Shown piece after piece: positions 1 through 12,016 of a stretch of 64,000 bases of DNA (within the stretch, counting starts at the first letter, position 1; the number at the start of each line of letters is the position of its first letter). The stretch is from Fomitopsis serialis (lineage: Eukaryota > Basidiomycota > Agaricomycetes > Polyporales > Fomitopsidaceae). Both the position numbers and the translations under genes were made by a program. The DNA is taken from positions 62,001-126,000 of the forward strand of contig NW_025954969.1 in assembly GCF_022376445.1 (NCBI RefSeq). The letters run 5' to 3'. Under the pieces are notes generated by a model. The model was not told the origin of the DNA. It saw only the letters and a program-made list of their open reading frames with translations, and did no database searches.

Positions 1-597
1 GAAGGGTGAATGCCAATCGGTACCGTGGCGAATATGACACGACGCGCTCAGTCTGGGAGCTCCGGAGACTGGTGTAAGGAGTAAGCAACGTCGCCAATGT
101 ATCGGCAAGTTGCATCGCTGCCACGCCTGCGTGCTCAGGCGGAATCTCCATCGTAACCTTACGGCCGTCGACTGTGGGATCCCGCGTCCCTCGACGAAGA
201 ACGACCTGATAGCCATTCGCACTTAGGAGTGGTTTGAACTTGACACAGGATGGCGCACTTGCACGAAGACTCACGTTGCCGCCTCAGACGAGATTTGCAC
301 AGACAAACCATTCTGCTTGAACTCTTCGCTGCTTGCAATGTGGCGCCGTACCTCCTGCGTGAACGCATCTGTGCCGATCTCATAATCCCTGGTGTCAAGG
401 GCAACGCGGATGGGAAACGCGAGCTCTCTTCCCGCCTGCGCAGTGACGCGTGACACAGGCAGAGCTTGCCGTTCAATACTGGTTGTATTCCACCAGAGAG
501 GCAAAGCGAGGATAATGACGAGGAAGTACGATGCGATGATACTTCTGCGCGTCAAGGGCGATTCGAATGCGAGAGCGGACTTGGATGCAGCATCCAT
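1..597 (-). CDS. PIGS: GPI transamidase subunit PIG-S/Gpi17, N-terminal part (runs off the window)
   Basis: This is a subunit of the ER complex that attaches GPI anchors to proteins. The start ATG is at 597-595. Visible exons are 597..301 and 238..<1, joined by a proposed 62-nt intron (300..239, donor GTGCAA, acceptor TCAAG). The frame on each side is otherwise open only up to this point. The protein opens with a short cytosolic stretch followed by the family's N-terminal membrane anchor (RRSIIASYFLVIILALPLWW). The second exon carries the typical 'YSPRYRLAFTL' segment just before the window edge. About 178 residues are visible, against a usual family length above 500, so only the start is present. 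It is transcribed divergently from the SANT gene at 1070. The family assignment rests on these two segments. The weak donor is the least certain part. Confidence 0.85.
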
Positions 598-1069
598 GGC
601 GAAGTGCGCCTGTGTCGAATGAATTCCTGCGTTTGTGGGTGCGTTGTATAGATCTAGATCCCTTCGTTGTAAAGCATGGATCCAGCGATTTCTCGACAGG
701 TTCTGTCAACGAAGAACAGTCATGAAGGTGAGGAGCGGTGAGTAGCGGTGGCTGAGCTATCCTGATGCGGCTCTCACGGGCTGTGCCGGTGACATTCGGG
801 CGGAGATTCAACGGATGGCACCAAGTCCAATTGCGGAAGGCGACAGCTTGCAGGCAAACCTCTCAACCCAAGACCAACTCATCGAAACTACTCACATTCG
901 TTACAGATACTGCCTCACGGCGGGGGAAACTTAACTTACTCTCGTGTTCTCTTCATGCTATACTGCCGCTGACGGCTCGACTTTGGCTCGACTTGCCATC
1001 GGTACCTTCTTCGTGCACCTGCTTCCCGCCCGGCACGTTTGTACAGGCGTCTGATCGCTACTGTGGGTC
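598..1069. promoter_or_regulatory. Divergent intergenic region between PIG-S and the SNT1-like gene
   Basis: 472 bp between two head-to-head starts (597 on - and 1070 on +). It presumably holds both promoters. I see no convincing TATA box or gene in it, and the short ORFs look like chance. Confidence 0.5.
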
Positions 1070-4000
1070 ATGTCTCCGACGAACCAACGACGGCGCCGTC
1101 GCGGCGGCGGAAAAAACAACGGGCCACCTCCGTACAATGTCAGCGAGCATGTTTGTGGAAGTTGTTGCACTAGAAACTTACATTGATATACCCCTAGCGA
1201 CCACCAATCCATGACGGCAGGTATGGACCCTCGCCCGGCCCGCCGACCGCGTATCCTGGCCACGATATCTATAATCCTGGTATTGGAGGCGCGCCGTATG
1301 CAGCCGACTATTCTAATGACTATGGTTCTCAATCAGAGTTATGGCGTTCCGAAGCTTCGTTCTATCCTAGACCTCCTTCTCCGGATCCGTATGGCTATCA
1401 GCCAGGTCCGTCTACAGGTGGCTGGGCGCCGCAGAGCTGGGATCACCCTACACCTCCCCAGTGGCCTGACAGAGCTGAACCAAGTCCTCGTTTTGATGGT
1501 GATCCATGGACCTATGACCGTCCAGATGCTATGACCATGGCGCAACCTATGTTCGAGCCGAACGATTCTTGGAAGCAGCATCATATAGGTCCGCCAAATA
1601 CGCAAGTATCTTCATTATGCGTATGAGGGTTCAAGTGCATTGCTTATAATATGGCACCAGATCACGGAACGATGTGGCTCCTGAGCCGTATTCACCAACA
1701 AGACGTCTTCCGCCCCGGTTTGCCAGGGATCACTATTCTCCTCCTCGACCACTGGCCAGCGATCACTACACAGTTCCTACACCTGGCCCTCCTCCATTTG
1801 ACCAGTATCCTTCAGGTCCCGGACTAGTTGGCCAACCACCACCAACGGATCACTACTTCCCAGGACCAAGCCTAAATGCGCCTCCACCTCCAGGTGATCA
1901 TTATCCACCCGGAACAAATGGGCTCCCTTACCCTGGGGATCATTACTCTCCGGGACCTAGTATGAGCGCACCTCCATTTTCTGGTGATCATTACTCTCCC
2001 CCTGGCCTGAGCGGCCCCCCTCCCTTTTCTGGTGATCATTACTCACCTGGACGTAGTCTGAACGCTCCTGGATACTCCGGAGATCGTTATAGGCCAGAGA
2101 CACCTCCCATATACCCGTATATGAACCCTGGCACAGACAGCTACCGTCCTCGGTACGACGATATCCCAGAGCCCAGGGCGGCTCACCCGCCGAATCCCCG
2201 TGTCCATCCCAGATGGCGACTTCCTTCTCCAGAGCGTGCACCGTCAATACGAGGTAGGGCGTCTCCCGAAAGCCCCAACGCCACGAAGCGGGTCTGGGAA
2301 CCCCGGAGGACGCCACCGCGCGAACTGAACAGCGTAGACCGTCTGTCGCCAACGCGATGGTCACCATCTGACCCTCGCCGAGAGCCGAGACGGATCCCCA
2401 GCCGTGGACGGTCCCTCACTCGCAGCCCTAGCCCAAGTCGCGGCCGGAGTCCTTTGTATAGCCCTCGCGCCAGTCGGAGCCCCGTCCGCCGGCAGACTCG
2501 TAGCCCTAGTCGCAACCGAAGCCCGCTCTACAGCCCTCGCGCCTCACGAAGTCCCATTCGCGGTCGCACTCGCAGTCCTATAGCTCTGAGGTCACCAGTT
2601 GGCAGAAAAAGACGTCTCAGAAGTCCGACTCTCAGCTACAGTCCCAGACGATCGAGATCTCGAAGCCCTCTACCACCGCGGATCGCTCGCCGTTACAGCC
2701 GCCGTTCATATACTCGCAGTCCATCGAGTTCCTATGACAGCTATCGAGCTAGCCGTGCTCGTCGCAGTCGTGGTCGCCGAAGGTCAGAAAGCCGCGAGTC
2801 TGTCGTTGACAGTCGGAGCAAAGCACGCAGCCGTAGCCGCGGTAGGTCGCGCAGCAGAGCTTCTACTCTATACTCTCCGACAACTACTCGCTTGTACTCG
2901 CCTATCTTGACTCGAAGACGAGTCTCTCCTGCACGCGGGAGAGGTCGTTCCGGTGGGCCGACCAGCAGACGCGCTAAGCCTTCTGGTGCTGCTCGGCGAG
3001 CGCGCCCTTCATCACCGTCGCGGAAGCCACCTTCCAGCAAGAGAACGAGCTCCACAGAGTCTACGGGATCGATCTATGGTCCGGAGATCCCCCCAGAACT
3101 TCGTGTGAAGAAGATAGACGCTGTAGCTGTGGCTCAGGGGAGCAGGGCTTCTTCTCTGTCCTCGTACAAGTCGGACGGCGCTACGTCAACGTTGCAGGGT
3201 GGCTCCATCCCTGGTCTGTCGAATGTTGGGAATACAGTACCTGCTGTCGGTTTGCAGTCGACTCAAGAGCCGCACGTTTCCTCATCTCAAGGTGCACAAG
3301 GCGCATCACAAGAAACAGATCCTCTTCACCAAGGTAGCCTTATGGATCATTCATTTTCCGACACGACTGACTGTGTTTTAGCTCCTGCTACGAACGACGA
3401 ACTACGTGCCGCTGTTGCAAAGCTCGTCAGCGAGCGTCCGGTATCTATCGTCCTAGATACCGCAGACAAGCCGAACGAGGAGTCTCTGCGTCCTTCATTG
3501 AACGTCAATGGTATCTCGAGGCCCCCCAGCGTGCAGATCCCTCCTCTCGATCGTGATGCGTTACAAAGGAAAGCGGAGCGTGAGGAGGGCGAGTCTGACA
3601 TGGATATGTCCTTGCCAGCAACCCCCACTGACGAAGTAGCGGAACCTGTCGAAGCCCCTGTGCCAGAAGTTTCGAGCGTGGTAGAGCCGAGAAGCGTACC
3701 GAGCACAGATATGTAAGTTGCCTCATTTTATCGGGCTAGGTGGAGTACTGAATTCGTTCTGGCGTCATACAGTGACACTGCCGAAGAATCGGACATGGAT
3801 ATGGAAATGGAAATGGACGTGGACATGGACATGTCCGCGCCTCCTTCGCCTATCATACAACCTAGCTCTGCTCTGGTGGACCAAAAGGAAGAATCCGCAG
3901 TCCAGCGTGAAGACGATTTCGTGATGCCTAGCTTGAACACTGCCACGGAGCGGACTGTCGAAGCATCGCAATCCGCTTCCGTTGGTCCAGACATTCCCTC

Positions 4001-7000
4001 CGGACTGTCGCCGGTTCCTGGCGACCACTCTGCAGACACTGCTCTGGCTTCTGCTTCTAGCGATGATTCTGTCATCCCTGGGCTGAGTTTTGGTCAGGAG
4101 GATGTGCCTGCTGCTACTCCCTCGAACGACGCACCGATGCTCAAGGACAGTTCTGTGGATGACAAAGCAGACGACCTCGCGATCCCTGGGCTGACGATTG
4201 TGCCTCCTGTCGTCGCACAGAATGACGAACCATCAGAGACAGTTGAGACACGCGCATCGGGAGATGTTGTGCAGGCCCGTGAACCGTCCATGCAGATTCC
4301 AGTAGAGGAGGACGAGTGCGATATGGACATGTCTCCGCCTCCGTCGCCGGGGCCCACGCCTCAATCGCCTAGACTGGATGACATTAGCTCAGTCGGCTCC
4401 TTACAGCCTGAACCCGATGCTGTGCCGGTCCTATCTATAGGAGAGCCATTAGCAGGCCAGATTTCACCCGCACCTGCTATCGAGGAACCTTCAGAGGCGC
4501 ACGAAGAATCTTCGCCCGTCGCAGATGAAGCCTCAACTGCTTCAGCACGCACGTCGCCTGTTGCAGTACAAGCCTCCCTTCCGACCGAGGTACCTGCCGT
4601 CCCAGACCAAGCTCCCGTCGCAGTCTCGTCCAATTCTACTGAGACAATTCTTCCGACCGAGGCATCTCCTTCCCCTTCTTCGTCAAATGATGCGCCGCAA
4701 GAGGAGTCGCCTGCCTCACGAGATCGCTCGCCCATGATGGTAGAGTCCTTACTTGGTTTGACTGAACCGCCTCCCGCAGCAGAGTCGTCTGTCGTAGCGG
4801 ACGATTCGCACCTAGTTGAAGCTTCGCCGACGGCTGTCGAGTCATCGCCTACCAGCCCAATAACCGAGAAAGTGGTCCCATCAGAACGAGAGGAGGTAAC
4901 TTCGCAGGATGCCAAGCAAGCTGCACCCGTAGAGGTGACGCCAGATAGGCCGTCTGATGTCGAGGCCGAGGATGCTGTCCAGGTATGTCAACAATTGTTG
5001 TTGCGACTCCATGCTGACAAGAGGAAAGGAGCGACCAGCCGTCCCTGCCGAGTTTCCCGTCTCGCAGAAAGTCGCAGAGGTTCGCACTGGTAGAGGAAAG
5101 AAGGCCGCAACTTCTGGATCTCATCATGGCGAGCCGGCTCGACAAGCACCGAGTGAGAGCCCTACTCCAGAAGTTGACCCACTCACAGAAGGTCTCCGTG
5201 TAGTGGTCAGGGCCAGGTTGCGCTACGATCGGCAGACAAAGGCAGAACGCGTTGCTCCAGTGCTTATGGCTAACATGACCATAGCGGAGCCTCACGATCG
5301 TCATGATCCTTCTGCAGATAGGCTCTGTGCGGAAGTCTTACAAGGCAAGCGCAAGCGCGAGAGAGAAGATAGCTTCGTCCGTGTGCGACCGTCGCTGCAG
5401 GTCCTCTTTGCTCAGCGACAAGCTTCGCTAACAGAGAAGGTGAAAAAGTTACGGGAGGACTACTTGACACTGCACGACCGCTGGATGGCGCACTGCGGCA
5501 AGCTAGACGAGGTTGCGAAGGCTGCCGCACTCGAAGAAGCTGCTGCCACTGCAGGTAGAACCACTCGACGCTCCGCTGCCCTGGGAGATGCCGTACGGAC
5601 GGACCTGGAGATGGAGCAGATCATCGCGAGCTTGGGCAACGAAGAGCTCACTGATGCCGATCACCTTTCTTCGCGGAACGCAGCAACGATCCCAGACATG
5701 ATCTCGGTGACGAAGGGGTCGGTCGACTACCGCTACGACGATACTAATAATGTCGTCGAGGATCTAGTCAACTTTTACACGCCAAACACATGTCTCGAGG
5801 ACTGGACTGAAGAAGAGAAGGAGATCTTCCTCGAGAAGTATATGCTCTACCCCAAGCAATTCGGCATCATCGCCGACTTTCTTCCCAACAAGACCACGGC
5901 GGAATGCGTTACTTATTACTATTTGCACAAGAAGACGCTTATCGACTTCCGGAAGGTCCTCGCACGAACTACGGCTGGCAAGCGGAAACGCGGGGGCGGA
6001 CGCGGGGGCAAGAAGAAGGGCAATGCGTTGTTGGAAGACATCCGGAAGCACGATGCTGAAGTCTCGCGGAACTCCACTGCGAGCGGTTCTACAACTCGTC
6101 GGAGACGAGGAGCTCAGACGGCTGAGAACGGAGAGCCCGTGCCTCGCCGCGCCTCAACGCGGAAGAGTGCTATTCAAGCTGAGAACTCGCCCGGGACCAC
6201 GCCAACACCCGATCCCGATCCTGAGCCACGCAAAAGACGGCGTACAGCGAAACCTACTGCGCGTGCTGCGGCAGCGGCAGAGCAAGAGGTGGACGAGGAC
6301 GCTACGGTATGAAATTAGTCCGGATCTACCAATGCCGTCAACAGCTGTTCTAACGGGCAATTGCTTTCAGGAGGCGGAACCGAAGCCAGCCAAACGAACT
6401 CGTCGTTCACGTAAGATCAAGTCGGCGGAGACGGTTGAATCGCCAGTCATGTCAGAAGCGCCCCTTTTGTTCAACGAGACACGGTTCATAGACCAGACAG
6501 AACTGACAGCTCGGAAGAGGACACCGACGGGTAGTTCCCCGTGGACGGAGGAAGACAAAGGTGAGATTGTAAATGTGGACGTGGTGCCCACTGGGCACTG
6601 ACGAAGACAACGCAGAACTATTCGTTAAATTGTTGGCACATCATGGCGACGACTTCAAGCGGATATCTGCGTCGATGCCCAACAAGGTGTGTATAGCTAT
6701 ATTAGTAGAGGTTGCCGTTGACTCATTGCATGCAGACTGCCATCCAATTGAGCGCATACTACAAGGCGAATAATGCAGAGCTCAAACTCGGAAAAGTGGC
6801 AGCCCAGGGTCGAAGGCGGTCTCCGTCACTTGAGCCCCCAGCCTCTGACGGTTACAGGGAGATGTCACTCCCAGGTTCGGGCGTCATCACACCGAGCACG
6901 AGGGCGTCAACTCCGAGCGTCGTCCAAAATTCCACGTCGTCCGCGAACTTCGAGGCACAATTCAGGCTTGATGATCCGTCCGCGGTGTACAAGTCAAAGC

Positions 7001-7677
7001 TCCGAGCATCCGCTCCCAACAGTGCAGATACAGAGCAGAGGCCAATAAGCCGTCCTGGCTCGAGCCTCGCTGCTCCTTCCTCCGCTTCTTCAGGGAACCT
7101 GCAGTTCCGCCCTACGTCCTTGGAGACGATGCGAGCGCAGTATGGCACGTCATCCGATGCCCTGCCACGGCACTTTCCCCTCCAATCCCGTCCCTCGCCC
7201 TTCGCATCCGTTATTCCACCCCCGCTCACCATGAATGGCTCGCCTTTCGTCGACACCGGGCGACCGATCCGCCCTGCGCCCCGGACGGCTGGACCCGGGT
7301 CGAGCTCAGGTTCGGGCTCGGGCTCAGGCTCAGGGCCGCTGACGATGACCTTCCCGTCGAGCTTCGCGTATTCGAACCTGTCGCCGTCGCACTTCTCCGG
7401 AGAACAGCGCCTGCCGCCGCGCGGATACACGATGCGCGGCGCGAGCCCGGGGAGCGCGCCCGCGAGCGCGACGATGATGTTCGAGGCGTCGGTGTTTGCG
7501 CCGCCAGGCCCGGTGCCGATGATCAGGGTGGCGTCGCCGTTCACGTTCCGCGCAGATGCGGCGGGCGTCGAAGAGTCCCCGGTGATGCCGGCGACGCTGC
7601 AGACGACGGAGGACTTGGTGGCGTATTTGGAGCACCGGTCGAGGTTTGCGGAGCCGAGGGAGTCGGATTTCATGTGA
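1070..7677 (+). CDS. SNT1: SNT1/NCoR-like corepressor with two SANT domains and an RS-like region
   Basis: Model: 1070..1138, 1198..1601, 1661..3712, 3773..4982, 5029..6306, 6371..6560, 6607..6686, 6736..7677 (2074 aa, phases consistent). In fungi, SNT1 family members scaffold the Set3 histone-deacetylase complex. SANT1 is at about aa 1502-1545 ('DWTEEEKEIFLEKYMLYPKQ'), preceded by the family's conserved region. SANT2 is split by two introns at about aa 1726-1772 ('SPWTEEDK' to 'YYKANN'). The N-terminal two thirds is disordered: a Pro/Tyr-rich head, about ten D-H/R-Y-x-P repeats (aa 178-301), an SR/RS-rich stretch (aa 404-561), three 'DMDMS' motifs and several 'IPGL' motifs. Basic blocks lie between the SANT domains. 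The second intron (1602..1660) is GC-AG with the consensus GCAAGT; a GT donor 4 nt downstream breaks the frame. The RS-like content is unusual for this family. The SANT part is certain and the first exon less so. Confidence 0.85.
1722..2090 (+). repeat. Coding tandem repeat, D-H/R-Y-x-P-G type
   Basis: Within the SNT1-like gene, about ten imperfect units of 10-20 residues each carry DHY (or DQY/DRY) followed by Pro/Gly-rich spacers. At DNA level the recurring core is 'GGTGATCATTACTC' or close variants, for example near 1900, 1930, 1980 and 2030. It looks like expansion of a low-complexity, probably disordered segment. Confidence 0.8.
2400..2870 (+). other. RS-like coding region inside the SNT1-like gene
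   Basis: About 155 residues dominated by alternating Arg/Ser and R-S-P units, such as 'SRSPVRRQTRSPSRNRSPLY'. This is the composition of splicing-factor RS domains. RS domains are targets of SR kinases and mediate nuclear-speckle contacts. Applying that here is inference. Confidence 0.75.
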
Positions 7678-7940
7678 GGCGGCGGTGGGTGAGGTTGCTC
7701 GGTCTCGTGGATCTTGTGTCTTGGCCTGCAGTCGGTTTGGGTTGGCTGCTTTGACACTGTTTATGTTTTGGAAGGTTTGCTTAATGTGTTGGTGAGATGG
7801 TCACTGGTAGCGTATATGCACCCCCTTGTTCTGCACTGTTGTGTTCGTATTCTACATGGCGAGATAGTACATAATACATGTTCCGTTGTTGTCGACTCCG
7901 AAGGCTTCATTGCGGGATTTCCGGGGGATGCGGCTGAACG

Positions 7941-8633
7941 CTATCGGCGCCCCTCCACCATGATGATGTGGTAACCGAAGTTCGTCTTCACGAGCGGCGA
8001 GAGGAGCGGTTTGTCGACCGTGGACGGCTGCAATGCGAAGGCCGCGTCCTGGAACGAGCCCTTCGTTGATGGACGTGGATACTCAGATGTGTGGTATAAG
8101 GATGGGTGCATGTGCAGGGGAAACGTACCACCATGGATCCCCTCGTCATCCAGCCGAGACTGCCACCAGCTACAGCGTCGCGAGCGCCGCGTACACAAGG
8201 GGTTCTGGGAGAAGGAGTGAGTGAACGTACCTTTCGCCTTGTCCTCGGAGTATTCTTGCGCGACCTTGTCGAATCGCTGGCCCTCCTGGCGATCGCACAG
8301 ACAAGCGAATCAGTATCGGTAGAATCGCAAGGGGGACTAAGACGTGGAGAGGAAGGACGAGAGACACACCTGGATCTTCTGCAGTGCCTCCGACGCTTTG
8401 GAGTGCTTCTCGCAGAGGATGTGCCGCACGTTGACGGCGGTCGCGGGCTTCAAGCCGCCCTTTCCCTGCGGATTCGTTGCCGTTCCACGTTCAGTAGCGA
8501 TCTCTCGCAACACTATGCGGATCGCACGTACCTTGCCCTTGTCGTCTGCATCCTCCGAGCCCTTCGATGCGCCTTTACTGCCCTTCTTGTTGTCCGCCGG
8601 TTTCTTCTCTGCTGCTGCACCCTTCTTGGCCAT
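7941..8633 (-). CDS. PIN4: Parvulin-type peptidyl-prolyl isomerase (PIN4/Par14)
   Basis: Exons 8633..8532, 8465..8370, 8285..8231, 8169..8129 and 8060..7941 give 137 aa, close to human PIN4/Par14 (131 aa). A Lys/Gly/Ala-rich N-terminal tail (aa 1-35), as in Par14, likely binds nucleic acid. The parvulin fold follows: '[18 protein letters not shown]', '[15 protein letters not shown]', 'GWMTRGSMV' and the C-terminal strand '[11 protein letters not shown]'. The family catalyses cis/trans isomerisation of X-Pro bonds and Par14 takes part in ribosome biogenesis. Introns are 66-84 nt with GT-AG ends; the third uses a TAG acceptor at 8170 that gives the conserved 'KAGGSLGW' junction. It converges on the SNT1-like gene with a 263-bp gap. 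Confidence 0.93.
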
Positions 8634-9070
8634 AGCTCGTGGTCGCTCTAGTAGGAATGAAGTAAATAGATGCTGATAGGAAACCCAGGGAGTCTGAAGG
8701 TGTCCTAGTAGAGCGGCGTACGCGCCTCCCACACCGCCACAAGCGCGGTGAGCTTGTCCCCGCCCTTTTCCCCTTTTGGTAGGGCAGCGCCGCGTTTCCG
8801 CATGGTCACGTGCATGGCGTGTCGCGTGGGCTTCGCTCCGCCACCTGCCGAACTCGGACTGTTTATGACGGCGTGTGGCTCGGCCTGGCCGTGATATTGC
8901 AACTCGACTGCCCGTACGACGACAAACTCTTCCTCAACGCCCATCTACACCTATTGTTACACGAACTTCACGCCCATAGGTCTCGTTACACGTGAAGCGG
9001 AACAGCGAGCTTGACCACCCGTACCCGTACTTTGTTTCCAGACAACTTCAGTTGAAGACGTGACGTCACA
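8634..9070. promoter_or_regulatory. Divergent intergenic region upstream of PIN4 and the small gene at 9071
   Basis: 437 bp between two head-to-head starts. It contains short chance ORFs only and I recognise no motif. Confidence 0.35.
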
Positions 9071-9422
9071 ATGAGTTCGCGAGCTCGCAGCAAGCCCTTG
9101 GTACGTCGGTTTTCCACAGGCTGAAACGCACACATCGCTCATTTGGGCATCCAACCGTGCAGGCTATTGCGGTCGTCGTCGGCTCAGTCGCGACACTAGG
9201 CTACATGTACGTCGCGGGCACGCAGATGAAGAGGGAGGAAGGACAGTCGTCCATCTACAGTGCGTCTGCTCTTCGTGGCATCTCGAAATCTTGCTGACTA
9301 GAACTACGCGTGCTGCAGAGGAGAGCAAGGGGGCTAGCAGTCTTGGCAGCAGCGACTCGAACGACTCGCGGCTCGGCTCTGCGGGTGTTCGCGCGGCCGT
9401 GCAAGGGGACAGGAAGTCGTGA
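9071..9422 (+). CDS. Small single-pass membrane protein, hypothetical
   Basis: Proposed exons are 9071..9100, 9163..9259 and 9319..9422 (76 aa). Both introns are typical (62 and 59 nt; donors GTACGT and GTGCGT, acceptors GCAG). The protein has a short basic N-terminus (MSSRARSKPL), one hydrophobic segment at about aa 11-28 ('AIAVVVGSVATLGYMYV'), then a charged, Ser/Gly-rich tail ending 'QGDRKS'. This matches the general look of small mitochondrial or ER membrane proteins, but I do not recognise the family. An alternative TAG acceptor at 9300-9301 would give a different, basic C-terminus. Support is the intron/frame consistency only. Confidence 0.5.
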
Positions 9423-10703
9423 CCCCCTTCAATGCGACCAAACACAACTCGAGGCACATGCAAGCTCAAGGGCGTGCATATGGGCACTCTGTACTACTAG
9501 CACGAACATACCGACCCCACCGGCTCGGTATTTTCTGACGAACGCAATGTCATTCGTCCCCATGTCGTCCCCCTTGCGCTCCTGCTCAATCCCCGGTCCT
9601 CGCAGCGGTTTGGGCCCTCGAATTGGCTTAGCACAGCTGATAGGTCTCAGAATGACTACGAGGCTGGTCAGCGACTCGGCCCCTTTCGGCGTATGCTAGT
9701 ATGGGTGGGCTGACTCGTCACTTGAACAAGGGTGGAGCGTCTTACCTGTTTGACGTTCGTGAATTGCCGTACCCGTGGCTCTGTGACGCGGCAATCCGGA
9801 CTTCTCGCCAGAAACATCCATATGGTTTTGGGGCTTTGGCTATGGTGTGGTCCGGCTTGGGTCAAGCGGTGCTACGTCCGGCGAACAAACTCCAACAGAC
9901 AAAGTATCCGCGCGACGAGGCCGCCGCGCAGCCGTAGGCCATACGCGCAGCGACAAACGAAACAGTCAGACGCGACCCGAGCGAGAAGGACGGTGGTCCT
10001 CCATGATGAGATGGGCATCCAACAAAGAGAAGTCTGACCGGGGCGATTTCGCCCCCGGACCCCGTTTCTGTGTTGAGGTCTGCACTGGGAGGTCTGGGCT
10101 GTGGGCGATCGGCGGCCATGGACGATGGTCGTGCTGTGGCGAGGAGTCGTGGGTCGCGTGGGCACACTTGGTTGCGACTCGTGGGTTGCGAGGCTTCCCA
10201 CTGGCACAGAACGGACATGGGGAGGACGGCGGAGGAGGTTCCTCGTCATACGCGGTGTGCGTACTTAGAGTTCGTTTCACGTTCACGTTGCGCTGACCGA
10301 CGAGATCGACAGCCGCCTCTGCCCCCTCAGCTCAGTCAGTGAGTCAGCCACCTGCCGGGGACAAAGCCAGATACGGTCAGAATGCATACCAGAAACGATG
10401 TGACTAACTTGACTTGCGGCTAGCGTACACGCGCAAAACAGGGGGTGAATGTAGTCCGGAGCCATGGTGCGCCGCCATTCAATTGGAACTGTGTCGGGCA
10501 GTATCACGCCTTTGTTGTTTCCGCGTACGACCAGTGGCAGTGTCGCCGAGATAGCGGTACGCGTCTGTGTGCTTTCCCTCCTCTCTTTTCGGGGTCAATG
10601 GAACCTCCCGCCAGCTTACGGTCGCCGGTTTCGCGATCCTTCTGCGCAGTCAAGTCGCGTCGCATTCGTGACCGATGTCTATCTAGCATTTTGTTCCCCT
10701 GTC

Positions 10704-10818
10704 TTTTTTTTTTTTTTTGAATCCCTTTATTGTCCGCGAGGGCCGAGCCCTATGTAGACAAAACTCTAACTCTAAAGATAAGTACGCGTGTGCTCTGTTA
10801 GGATCAGGCTGAGCATAA
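10704..10818 (-). mobile_element. 3' end of a poly(A) retroelement-like repeat, copy 1
   Basis: Read on the minus strand, the segment ends in AATAAAGGGATTC followed by an A15 tract (T15 at 10704-10718). The core 'CCCTTTATTGTCCGCGAGGG' (10723-10742) is shared with a second copy at 12028. Similarity continues patchily to the shared 'TCAGGCTGAGCAT' motif near 10804-10816. Poly(A) tails after AATAAA in repeated copies are typical of LINE or SINE 3' ends. The 5' limit cannot be placed. Confidence 0.55.
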
Positions 10819-12016
10819 GCTTCCCCTGTCTTGATGAGTCGATGTTCTGTACCGCCGTCATTCCCGCGGAGGTTAGGCGCGGCCTCCTAAGCGGCTCGCT
10901 TTTGTCAAGCCAGCGGTCTTCATGGCCCGCAGTGGGCCATTGGAATCGTGTTTGGAGAGGCGATTGGCCCCGTTGCGAGCCTGAGGCGTCGCCGCCGGCT
11001 TGTACGTACGCCATGCGCTCCTCCGCTACGAATCTGCGACATTGACGGGTCTCTGCATTGTCTCTTGCAGAATCAAGTCGTTCACCGGTTCTCGGAACCA
11101 CGCAGATCGCGGTGCGGCGGTGCACCGCGCACTAGTCGCTGATCGTCCGCATACGCGCAGCCAGAGCCAGACGGCTGTCGGCGAGTGTCCGAGCGAACCC
11201 CGAACGAGCTGGCGGTGCTGCTGTGGCGGATCCGGCGTCTCAGTGTTCCGGCGGACGAACGAGCGAGGAGAGGTGACGACGTGCGTCAGAGATCTGGAAG
11301 GATGGTGTTCCTGGCGCGATGCGAACGACGAGCCTGTGTGCTGCGAGGCACTAGTAGTAACTGACTGGTGTTTATCCGACTCCGGGACCAGCATCGCGAT
11401 TTGCTATGCTGTGTGTATTGACATCCCCGTCTAGTCTCCGTTGCAGACCATAGTTGCCGACAAGCGTCCTCCCCGTCACATCAGTACGCCAAGTCGTCGC
11501 CGATGACCACGCACCGTGTATCGCGGATTTGGGCCGTATCTGGCAGTAGGTTTGTGCCGGGGCAGCCTGCACGACTTTCCGCTGCCCAACAAATCTCGCA
11601 ACAACAACGTCGACAAAGTTGTTGACGCGTAGGCGTAGGACTGTAAGCTACATTGAACTTCATACGATCAACATTGGAAAGCAGTCATGGCGCACGTGGA
11701 ATAACAGGGAATAACCTTCACGGCGGCGTTGTGAGTAACACGATCCTGTCAGATCCTGTCACGGAATCGGCGATCGCGATCGCGCCACTGACGGGGATCT
11801 TGATTCATGTGGCGACACGGGGGAGGCGCGCACAGCGGCGGCAGTGGCTGCCATGGATGACGGCCTGCAAGTCCACCGAGCCCCGGGCCTGGCCTCCGAG
11901 ATCCGTCCTGCTAAGCGCGACGCGGGGCCATCGCCTGTCGAGGCCGCCGCGAAGATTGTTAAAAAACGAGACAAGTTGCAGCACGGCCTCTGGGCATCAT
12001 CATTGCACACGTTTCC

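Noticed and set aside
239..300. Frameshift in PIG-S
   Set aside because: A 62-nt GT-AG intron (300..239) restores the frame and joins 'EEFKQNGLS' to 'FKPLLSANGYQVV', so no mutation is needed.
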